Source: Flavobacteriaceae bacterium
GTDB taxonomy: Bacteria; Bacteroidota; Bacteroidia; Flavobacteriales; Weeksellaceae
Reading direction: 5' to 3'
Assembly: GCA_030538275.1 (NCBI GenBank)
Contig: JAUNUH010000007.1
Coordinates: forward strand, 99,569-163,568
Length of the DNA stretch: 64,000 nt
Positions 6,961 through 13,199 of this stretch are shown here, one piece after another. Both the position numbers and the translations under genes were made by a program. Below the pieces are notes generated by a model. The model saw nothing but the letters and a program-made list of their open reading frames with translations. It had not been told where the DNA came from and did no database searches. Every line of letters begins with the position of its first letter. Positions within the stretch are counted from its first letter, which is position 1.

Positions 6961-7270
6961 ACTTTCCAATCAAATGTGCAACAACACGAATCTGATGTTC
7001 GGGATGTGCAGTGGCATCTCTGGTTTGAACCAGGATCCGGATATTTTTTTCTAGACCTACTTTCAGCATTTTGTAGAAAATTCTGTTTTCGGTTCGGGGA
7101 ATAAATCCGATTTTGTGATCCTTAAAATAGATCGCAACTGCGCGTGCATCGTATCTGTTATTTTCTTCAAGCTGCAGTTTGAGTTTCTGACCGATTTTCA
7201 GTTTTTCAAAAACCAAAGCACCGTCATAGTAAGTAAATCCTGCGATATTGAAGTTGGCTAAATGTTCCAT
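6959..7270 (-). CDS. Stand-alone HIRAN-domain protein
   Basis: 103 residues that consist almost entirely of a HIRAN domain: the N-terminal beta-strands NFNIAGFTYYDGALVF, the conserved stretch LEENNRYDARAVAIYF, and GFIPRTENR. In eukaryotic HLTF the HIRAN domain binds 3' DNA ends; bacterial stand-alone versions are uncharacterised, but recognition of nucleic-acid ends or damage is the family theme. It follows the RNA ligase gene after 7 bases and precedes the permuted tRNA array, so co-transcription is likely. End recognition for the ligase would be a natural role, which is inference. Confidence 0.82.
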   Translation of the reverse strand: MEHLANFNIAGFTYYDGALVFEKLKIGQKLKLQLEENNRYDARAVAIYFKDHKIGFIPRTENRIFYKMLKVGLEKNIRILVQTRDATAHPEHQIRVVAHLIGK

Positions 7271-7277
7271 TTTGTAG

Positions 7278-8279
7278 TTATTTTTTAATTAAAAATTCAT
7301 TCTTTATCAGGTTCAGCGAAAAACTGTTGACCCGCTTGTTCACTTTCTTTTGTTCCTCTTTTTCGAGCGATTCATAATCAGCGGAAAATTCGTTTTTGAA
7401 GTCTTCCAAAGCATCCTGAACTAACAATCCGTTTATTTTTCCGATTAATTTGGGTTCAAACCGACCAATTTTACTCATCAAATTATTCAACCTGTTGAGA
7501 TTGATGAAGGATAGGATTTCAGTCAGAACTTTTTCTGCAGATTCTGAAAGAGGAGTTGCCTCAATTTCTTTCCGTTCCACCTTTACCTTTTCGCTCCACT
7601 TTTCATTTTTGTTTTTCAGAATAATTCTGGCACCGTTCCCGAAGAAAGCGGGTTTCAAGGGCTTTATAATGACACCTTCACATTCATTGTCTTCAATTTC
7701 AGGAAGATTCAACCATTCCGGAATTTTGGAATTAAATTCTTTTGGGAATTTCAGAGCTTCTTCTAAATCTCCCTCAAACAAAGTTCTAGCATAGAAAAAT
7801 CCATGTTTTTCAAAGTATTGGTTTGCAGTTTCCACATCTAGGAATTCAGTATCATCAATCATAATATCGAATGCATAAAATTCATTGAAAGGCGCATAAT
7901 CAATGCCTTTTTGAACTTTGATGGCATCATTAATCCTCTTTACATCGGGATGTTTGTAGGCACCACCAAATATTTCTCCGAAAACCGCAATTTTTGCTAC
8001 CGAAGGAATTAAATTCTTTAAATCCTCAAATAATTGAAAGACATTGCTCCTGTATTTTTCTAAAATCTGCTGACCGTTGAAAAAAACTTCGTCCGGAAGG
8101 ATAAAATCAGTTCTTTTCGCAATTTTTATTTCATTTCCGTTGGTTTGGAAAGAAAAGTTTGCACCGTGAACTTTCTCCTGAACAATAAATTTTTCTTTGT
8201 TCAGTCCAAGAAATCTGATTCTGTCCAGAACCTTTTCCTGATAAGAGTTTTCTATTGAGTTGTATTTCTTAAGATTCAT
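7278..8279 (-). CDS. T4 Rnl2-type RNA ligase
   Basis: 333 residues, close to phage T4 Rnl2 (334). The ATP-dependent nucleotidyltransferase motifs are in order: motif I EKVHGANF with the adenylated Lys36, motif III VFGEIFGG (Glu102), motif IIIa FYAFDIM, motif IV CEGVIIK (Glu201) and motif V ILKNKNEKW (Lys222, Lys224). The spacing matches T4 Rnl2 (Lys35, Glu99, Glu204, Lys225/227). The C-terminal helical domain is present, so the protein appears full length and active. Such ligases seal 3'-OH/5'-phosphate nicks in structured RNA. The gene sits 7 bases upstream of the HIRAN gene and downstream of the YkuK-like gene. No polynucleotide kinase/phosphatase is in the operon. Confidence 0.92.
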   Translation of the reverse strand: MNLKKYNSIENSYQEKVLDRIRFLGLNKEKFIVQEKVHGANFSFQTNGNEIKIAKRTDFILPDEVFFNGQQILEKYRSNVFQLFEDLKNLIPSVAKIAVFGEIFGGAYKHPDVKRINDAIKVQKGIDYAPFNEFYAFDIMIDDTEFLDVETANQYFEKHGFFYARTLFEGDLEEALKFPKEFNSKIPEWLNLPEIEDNECEGVIIKPLKPAFFGNGARIILKNKNEKWSEKVKVERKEIEATPLSESAEKVLTEILSFINLNRLNNLMSKIGRFEPKLIGKINGLLVQDALEDFKNEFSADYESLEKEEQKKVNKRVNSFSLNLIKNEFLIKK

Positions 8280-8348
8280 TTTTTTAATTTTATATTGTTA
8301 AATTTTATGTTTTGAATCCGAAATCTTGAATTTAGAATTCGGAATTTC

Positions 8349-8834
8349 TCACACCATCAAATCCGCACAGTTGGAACTCGCAAACGCATAAGGTTTTGCC
8401 TTAAAAACATAACCCATTCCCAAAATGTAGCCCATTGCATCGCGTAAAGCGATATTGGATTTGAATTCTGCATCGGTGTTGATGTCGGCGTGAACTTCCA
8501 TTTCTACATTGAATTCGTCCAAGATTTCAAAAATTCTGTAGGCGATTTCCACGGATCTGTTCACCTCGTTCAACATCCTTTCTTTGATGCTGATGTTCTG
8601 AAATTCCTTCTGTTTTCGGATAAATGTAAACGCACCTTTTCCTTTTCGTACGAACACAACCGCCGTTGCATAATGAATTTCGTTGCCGTAAACATGAGAA
8701 TCCGAACCAATGCAGACCTTCAAAGTATGCCCCAAATTCTGTTCGCGGATGATGGCTTCTCTCACCAATAATTCAATCGGATCGGTGAAGAATTTTCCAC
8801 TCATATTCTGCCAAATTTCCTGTTGTGTTTTCAT
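8349..8834 (-). CDS. YkuK/DUF458 family RNase H-like protein
   Basis: 161 residues. The KVCIGSDSHVYG segment (Asp45), followed by beta-strands (IHYATAVVFVRKG) and the later MEVHADINTDAEFKSN acidic stretch, matches the RNase H-like fold of the YkuK/DUF458 family. Nuclease activity in this family is predicted, not proven to my knowledge. It is the first protein gene of the tRNA/RNA-ligase operon, 56 bases after tRNA-Phe and 69 bases before the ligase gene. Processing tRNA precursors or damaged ends would fit the context, which is inference. Confidence 0.82.
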   Translation of the reverse strand: MKTQQEIWQNMSGKFFTDPIELLVREAIIREQNLGHTLKVCIGSDSHVYGNEIHYATAVVFVRKGKGAFTFIRKQKEFQNISIKERMLNEVNRSVEIAYRIFEILDEFNVEMEVHADINTDAEFKSNIALRDAMGYILGMGYVFKAKPYAFASSNCADLMV

Positions 8835-8889
8835 TTTTTGTACGTTTAAGTTGTTCTACGTCATTTTTTAATTGTTTAATAAATTGTTG

Positions 8890-8962
8890 TGGAAAGAAAA
8901 AGAATTGAACTTTTACCTCAACATTTTCAGTGTTGCGTGCGTACCAATTACACCATCTTTCC
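8890..8962 (-). tRNA. tRNA-Phe(GAA)
   Basis: On the minus strand: acceptor GGAAAGA/TCTTTCC (7/7), D stem GTGT/GCAC, anticodon arm CAACA/TGTTG with loop CTGAAAA (anticodon GAA), variable loop AGGT, and T arm AAAAG/CTTTT with loop TTCAATT. The CCA end is not encoded. It is ordinary in order (not permuted) but odd in two ways: an all-A/U-plus-one-G-C T stem, and C instead of A at position 21. Confidence 0.85.
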
Positions 8963-8970
8963 GGTTTTAG

Positions 8971-9026
8971 ACCTTCATGGATTTTACATCTATGAAGGTT
9001 TTGGATTTCCGAGAGACAGTCGGAAA
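8971..9026 (-). other. Two hairpins between the tRNA-Asn and tRNA-Phe genes
   Basis: ACCTTCAT (8971-8978) pairs with ATGAAGGT (8992-8999), and TTTCCGA (9006-9012) pairs with TCGGAAA (9020-9026). Neither has a U-run. They probably act as processing signals or spacers in the polycistronic precursor. Confidence 0.5.
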
Positions 9027-9034
9027 ACCTTTGG

Positions 9035-9107
9035 TAATTTCGGAAGGACTTGAACCTTCAACATTCGGCTTAACAGGCCGGAGTTCTACCCATTGAACTA
9101 CAAAATC
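9035..9107 (-). tRNA. tRNA-Asn(GTT)
   Basis: On the minus strand: acceptor GATTTTG/CGAAATT (7 pairs including G1-U72 and one further wobble), TA, D arm GTTC/GAAC, anticodon stem CCGGC/GCCGA (one C-A mismatch at the base), loop CTGTTAA (anticodon GTT), variable loop ATGTT, T arm GAAGG/CCTTC with loop TTCAAGT, and discriminator A. A CCA follows at 9034-9032. It is the first RNA gene after the leader terminator. The G1-U72 end and the mismatch are unusual for a main cellular tRNA. Confidence 0.85.
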
Positions 9108-9158
9108 CTATAATGAACAAGACTGAACTTGTAAATCTGTTTTTGAAATATTAAGAGC

Positions 9159-9199
9159 AAAAAAAAGCACCTCTTTTGGGGAGGTGCTGCAGTTTTTTT
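9159..9199 (-). terminator. Intrinsic terminator / possible attenuator in the operon leader
   Basis: AGCACCTC (9166-9173) pairs perfectly with GAGGTGCT (9181-9188). On the minus strand it is followed by eight T. It lies between the leader ORF and tRNA-Asn, with no clear new promoter after it, so it may set how much transcription enters the operon. A T-run on the other side (9193-9199) makes it bidirectional. Confidence 0.8.
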
Positions 9200-9213
9200 C
9201 CATCTCAGTTTCA

Positions 9214-9333
9214 TCAACTGAATGCCAGGTACAGCCACCTCTGAAAGTTTTTACGTCCATAAAAATTTGCCTCTAAACACTGCGGATCTTGCATCCATTC
9301 CGTTTTGCTTGATATATGTCGTGTATTTTGCAT
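9214..9333 (-). CDS. Possible 39-aa leader peptide of the tRNA/RNA-ligase operon
   Basis: An ATG-started frame of 39 codons (beginning MQNTRHISSK, ending RWLYLAFS) lies between the promoter at 9408-9439 and the intrinsic terminator. Its stop codon sits in a small hairpin (TCAGTT/AACTGA, 9205-9219) directly before the terminator, a geometry typical of translational attenuation. A run of A precedes the ATG and there is no Shine-Dalgarno, as usual in this phylum. I recognise no family. It may instead be an untranslated leader RNA. Confidence 0.4.
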   Translation of the reverse strand: MQNTRHISSKTEWMQDPQCLEANFYGRKNFQRWLYLAFS

Positions 9334-9407
9334 TTTTTGAATTTTATTATTTGTTATTATCGAATCAGCATGCGATGGCAAACTTTTTTCGGTATCAATT
9401 TCGGTGG

Positions 9408-9439
9408 CAAAGTAAAAACGAATTTTTCAATCTAACAAA
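9408..9439 (-). promoter_or_regulatory. Promoter of the tRNA/RNA-ligase/slipin operon
   Basis: On the minus strand TTTG (9439-9436) and TTACTTTG (9415-9408) are separated by 20 bases, a good match to the Bacteroidetes -33/-7 pattern. The start would be near 9401, about 70 bases before the leader ORF. Confidence 0.6.
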
Positions 9440-9664
9440 TAAAATTTTAATTTAATTAACTGATAATCAAATGATTATGTGTAATTTTTAAAATAAGAAA
9501 TCCCTGTCCGCAATGGTTCGCAGATGCTCAAATTATCTAAATGACTGTCTCTCACCAGATTAATTTTCATTTAATATTTTACTTAAGTGTCAATTTTTTT
9601 GGTAAATATTTTTTAAAATTTTGCTTATTTTTTATCATTCTAAATAATTTTCTCTTATAAAACA
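9440..9664. other. Intergenic, nothing recognised
   Basis: A+T-rich sequence with no ORF, hairpin or tRNA-like arm that I can support. Confidence 0.4.
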
Positions 9665-9696
9665 CAAAAACGCCCCAATTTCTTGAGGCGTTTTTG
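9665..9696. terminator. Bidirectional intrinsic terminator
   Basis: CAAAAACGCC (9665-9674) pairs perfectly with GGCGTTTTTG (9687-9696). It would end the small minus-strand transcript that starts near 9858. Confidence 0.8.
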
Positions 9697-9858
9697 TATT
9701 TTTTTGTTCTGATTTCAGTAATTTATTCCATAAAATATCTAAAAAAAATACAAATTGCCTCGTGAGAAAGTATCACGTCAAAGCGTAAACTCCCCACTGT
9801 TGACGGACTTTCCCATTGATTTCCTGCGATATGTATTCTTTGAAGTTTCATAAAATTT
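9697..9858 (-). ncRNA. Candidate small RNA (or 42-aa small protein gene)
   Basis: A perfect -7 box lies just upstream and a strong terminator downstream, giving a transcript of about 160-190 bases. Near its centre is a long hairpin: GAAAGT pairs with ACTTTC, CGTCAA with TTGACG, and AGTG with CGCT, followed 17 bases later by eight T. The same stretch contains an ATG-started 42-codon frame (9723-9851, starting MKLQRIHIAGNQW). Structure and compactness favour a regulatory RNA, but a small protein cannot be excluded. I recognise no known RNA family. Confidence 0.4.
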
Positions 9859-9864
9859 TCGGTG

Positions 9865-9872
9865 CAAAGATA
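9865..9872 (-). promoter_or_regulatory. Promoter of the small transcript
   Basis: TATCTTTG on the minus strand, a perfect match to TAnnTTTG, 13 bases before the ATG at 9851. A clear -33 TTTG is not visible. Confidence 0.5.
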
Positions 9873-10060
9873 AAGTTTCGTTTGGGTATTGAAAGAATTA
9901 GTAAGAAATTTCTTGAGTTGGATCAATTAAAAAAGTAAAAAAATCATCAATTCATAATCAAAATCCTGACATCGAGATTTGTGTTGTAATAAAAAGGCAA
10001 ATATGACCTACAAAATCCCCAAATTATTGTTAAATACTATTTAGAATTTTGAAATCGTCT

Positions 10061-10068
10061 TACTTTTG
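10061..10068 (+). promoter_or_regulatory. Promoter of the GH10-like lipoprotein gene
   Basis: TACTTTTG matches TAnnTTTG and lies 4 bases before the ATG at 10073. It therefore decides against the upstream start at 10049 and implies a nearly leaderless mRNA. Confidence 0.5.
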
Positions 10069-10072
10069 TCGG

Positions 10073-11701
10073 ATGAATTTTTTTCGCTTACTGATTTCAA
10101 TTTTCATTGGATTTATTTTTATTTCTTGTTCTTCAACAAAACCCAAGAGCACTACTCCTATTCCGCCCAAGCCGGTTTCTGTAGTCGTACAAGCTGAGGA
10201 AAAAACTGAACCCATACCAATGGTTCCAGCAAAAATTTCTTTACCTGAAATCAAAAGAGAATTTCGAGCGGCATGGATTGCAACAGTGGCTAATTTGAAC
10301 TGGCCTTCACGCAACGATCTTAGTTCGTATGAACAACAAGAAGAAGCCATACAAATATTGGACGCATTACAGAATGCCAAATTCAATGCAGTTATTTTTC
10401 AAGCTAGAACTGCTTCTGACGCTTTATATAACAGTAGTTTAGAACCATGGTCTTATTATCTTACCGGCAAGCTGGGCCAAGCACCAGAGCCTTATTATGA
10501 CCCTTTGGAATTTTGGATTACAGAAGCGCATAAACGCGGAATGGAGCTTCATGTTTGGATAAATCCTTTTCGAGCTCACCATACCACAGGTGGGAAAATC
10601 ACATCCAACAGCATAGCGCACAAAATGTCACAGCACAGTTATCAATTGAGAAACGGAATGTATTGGTTGGATCCATCGGCTACAGAAGTTCAAGATTGGG
10701 TGTCGAAGGTAATACAAGATATTTTGATTCGATATGATTTGGATGCGCTTCATATGGACGATTATTTTTATCCATACAGAGAATATCACGGTGGTAGAGA
10801 TTTTCCAGATCATAAAACATGGAATGATTATTTGAAACAAGGCGGACAATTGTCCCGTGCCGATTGGCGTCGAGACAATATTAATAAATTTGTACATCGG
10901 ATACATCAAGAGATAAAAAGAGAAAAGCCCCACGTTAAATTCGGAATTTCACCTTTTGGTATTTGGAAACCTGGATTTCCTGCTGGTACAACAGGCTTGT
11001 CACAGTATGATGAATTATATGCAGATGCCAAGCTATGGTTGAATGAAGGCTGGCTTGATTATTTCTCACCTCAACTTTATTGGAAAATTGGTGGTGCACA
11101 GGATTTCAATACATTATTGCAATGGTGGGAAAATGAAAATACCATGAAACGGCATTTATGGCCAGGTTTGAACACAATTGGAGTGAAAAATGTAAGCAAC
11201 CGAACGGATGAAATTTCTCAACAAATTCAAGCAACAAGAAGAATTATTCCGCAAAGTACTGGCGTTATACATTATAGCGTAAACGGAATTACCAAAAATA
11301 CGCAGATGTTGGAGATGCTTACTGAAATGTATAAAGAAGAGGCGCTAATTCCGGCAACACCATGGCTGAAGGCTAATTTGATGAAAACGCCACATCTTCA
11401 ATTGGATAATGCAGGCGATTATTGGCATATAGATTGGCAAAACAGTGATATGACAGGTGTCCGGCAATGGGTAATTTATCTAAAATATGGCACAGAATGG
11501 AAATCGACCCTACATGATTTTGAAACAACAAACAAACTCATTCCCAAATCTTTAATTCAAAACAACAAAGAACATTTGCTAGAACTTGTTGCCATAAAGG
11601 CCATTGATAGAAATGGAAATGAGAGCGAAGATTTGCAGCTGATAAAAGTCGGCGATACATTTTTGCAAGCTGTCGAAAAACCACTGCAAGCAAAAAATTG
11701 A
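10073..11701 (+). CDS. GH10-like (DUF187/GHL10) glycosidase-family lipoprotein
   Basis: 542 residues from the chosen start. A lipoprotein signal (hydrophobic, ending FISC, Cys19) is followed by a Ser/Thr/Pro linker and a TIM-barrel of the glycosyl hydrolase-like 10 family: REFRAAWIATVANLNWPS, HVWINPFRAHH, LDALHMDDYFYPY and WLDYFSPQLYWKIGG. A small C-terminal beta-domain (about 430-540) may be a fibronectin-like module. It is probably anchored in the outer or inner membrane and acts on a polysaccharide or peptidoglycan-like substrate; substrate and activity are unproven for most of the family. I chose the ATG at 10073 because the open frame to 10049 overlaps the -7 promoter box. Confidence 0.85.
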   Translation: MNFFRLLISIFIGFIFISCSSTKPKSTTPIPPKPVSVVVQAEEKTEPIPMVPAKISLPEIKREFRAAWIATVANLNWPSRNDLSSYEQQEEAIQILDALQNAKFNAVIFQARTASDALYNSSLEPWSYYLTGKLGQAPEPYYDPLEFWITEAHKRGMELHVWINPFRAHHTTGGKITSNSIAHKMSQHSYQLRNGMYWLDPSATEVQDWVSKVIQDILIRYDLDALHMDDYFYPYREYHGGRDFPDHKTWNDYLKQGGQLSRADWRRDNINKFVHRIHQEIKREKPHVKFGISPFGIWKPGFPAGTTGLSQYDELYADAKLWLNEGWLDYFSPQLYWKIGGAQDFNTLLQWWENENTMKRHLWPGLNTIGVKNVSNRTDEISQQIQATRRIIPQSTGVIHYSVNGITKNTQMLEMLTEMYKEEALIPATPWLKANLMKTPHLQLDNAGDYWHIDWQNSDMTGVRQWVIYLKYGTEWKSTLHDFETTNKLIPKSLIQNNKEHLLELVAIKAIDRNGNESEDLQLIKVGDTFLQAVEKPLQAKN

Positions 11702-11810
11702 AATAATTAACTAAGATAACTTTGAAAATAAAATGTATTAAAAAGCATTTTTAGAAATATAAGTAGCGATTTTGTAACACACTTTGTTATCTTGCAACTA
11801 ATCTGATAGT

Positions 11811-12893
11811 ATGAACGAAAAAATGAATAAAATTATATTAGCTTCAGCTTTGGTGTTGAGCATTATGGCTTGTAAAAAAGATGAAAAACCCGCAATTGTG
11901 GGCACCAATAACGAAGGCAAAGAACTGGTAATCAATGCAGAAGGAGATACGGTGATTTACGAAGCTCCGCCAAGAGAAGAAGCAGAAATCATCAAAGAAA
12001 AAGAAAACTTGGATGGAATAAAAGCAGCCAATGACGGTAGTTACAAATTTGGTTTGAACCTGAAAAAAGGATCTACCTACCCATTCAAAATATTCACAAA
12101 ATCTACCAGTACAGAATCTGATGGTAAGCAAAGCGCAACAATGACGCAGGAATCCACAACTACCTTGGAATATATGGTAAAAGAAGTAAAAGACAGTACT
12201 TTTGTTTTGGATGTAACTTACAAACAATTTGCAGAGAAATATTCTGATGGAAAAGAAAGCTTTTCTTTTGACACCAACAGCCCTACAGCACCAACAAATG
12301 AATTTTTGAAATTGCGATACGATTTCAACAAAGCTGTGGTAGGAAACACATTCCAAATGGAAGTTTCTACACGAGGAAAAGTAAAATCAATAAATAATCT
12401 ATGGAATGTTCGAGAAAAGGTGAAAAATAAATTAAAAGATAATTTGTCACCCGAAGAAATAAAAGCCTTGGATGAAATTATTAATATGGCCATCAACGAC
12501 GAGGCTATGCAACATATGTTTGAAGAATCGATGGCGTATTATCCCAAAAAAGATGTGAAATTGGGAGACACCTGGAACCGTACCGAGTCTGCTGGAAGTG
12601 CAAATTCAAAAATGACTTATACTTTTGAAAGTATTGAAAACAATATTGCTACCATCAAATTATCGGGTACAAGCACAGGTTCTGAAACTAAAAATATGCC
12701 CGATGGAAGCGGAATGAAATTACACCAAAGTCTGGATGGAAAAGTGAACGGCACAGTGAATATAAATGTAAACAGTGGCTGGATACAGAATGCGGTGATG
12801 GACAAGGACGAAACTATGCGTATGACACAAGAATTTCAAGGTCAAAAGGCAAATTACTCTTCCAAAGTAAAATCAAATACAAAAATAAACTGA
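11811..12893 (+). CDS. DUF6263 family lipoprotein
   Basis: 360 residues with a lipobox (LSIMAC). An ATG at 11823 (MNKIILASALVL) gives a more typical signal length than the annotated one at 11811. The mature part begins with an acidic linker and continues into a predominantly beta domain (NLKKGSTYPFKI, VLDVTYKQFAEKY, KLGDTWNRT) of the DUF6263 type. It is likely a periplasm-facing lipoprotein of unknown function. The DUF4834 gene follows immediately (its GTG begins 1 base after this stop), so the two are co-translated. Confidence 0.75.
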   Translation: MNEKMNKIILASALVLSIMACKKDEKPAIVGTNNEGKELVINAEGDTVIYEAPPREEAEIIKEKENLDGIKAANDGSYKFGLNLKKGSTYPFKIFTKSTSTESDGKQSATMTQESTTTLEYMVKEVKDSTFVLDVTYKQFAEKYSDGKESFSFDTNSPTAPTNEFLKLRYDFNKAVVGNTFQMEVSTRGKVKSINNLWNVREKVKNKLKDNLSPEEIKALDEIINMAINDEAMQHMFEESMAYYPKKDVKLGDTWNRTESAGSANSKMTYTFESIENNIATIKLSGTSTGSETKNMPDGSGMKLHQSLDGKVNGTVNINVNSGWIQNAVMDKDETMRMTQEFQGQKANYSSKVKSNTKIN

Positions 12894-12894
12894 G

Positions 12895-13110
12895 GTGGGA
12901 CAATTAATTGAAATTATTCTAATCGCGATTATCGCCTATTTCATTTTCAATTGGATCAGAAAAATTTTTATGCTGAGTAACCCAAGAAATCAAAGGCAAC
13001 CTGGTGTAAGAATTTTCAAAAAAGGTGAAATAGAAAAATCCACAGTTGATGTTTCTGATGCAGAAACTGTTGAATACGAAGAAATCAAAAAAACGGATTT
13101 CAAAGATTAG
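12895..13110 (+). CDS. DUF4834 family small membrane protein
   Basis: 71 residues. One N-terminal transmembrane helix (about 4-22, IEIILIAIIAYFIFNWI) is followed by a basic stretch (RNQRQPGVRIFKKGEIEKS) and an acidic C-terminus. This is the DUF4834 layout widespread in Bacteroidetes. The start is GTG, directly after the stop of the DUF6263 gene. Function unknown. Confidence 0.75.
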   Translation: MGQLIEIILIAIIAYFIFNWIRKIFMLSNPRNQRQPGVRIFKKGEIEKSTVDVSDAETVEYEEIKKTDFKD

Positions 13111-13199
13111 ATTTTTATTTAAAACCAGTTTTACAAAACTTTACATTCGTTTGATAGCTTAAAAACGAATGCTATCACAAAGTTTTATATTTTTACCAA

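Noticed and set aside
9222..9455. A 77-codon plus-strand frame
   Set aside because: It runs antisense through the leader promoter and leader ORF, starts just after a terminator and has no family resemblance.
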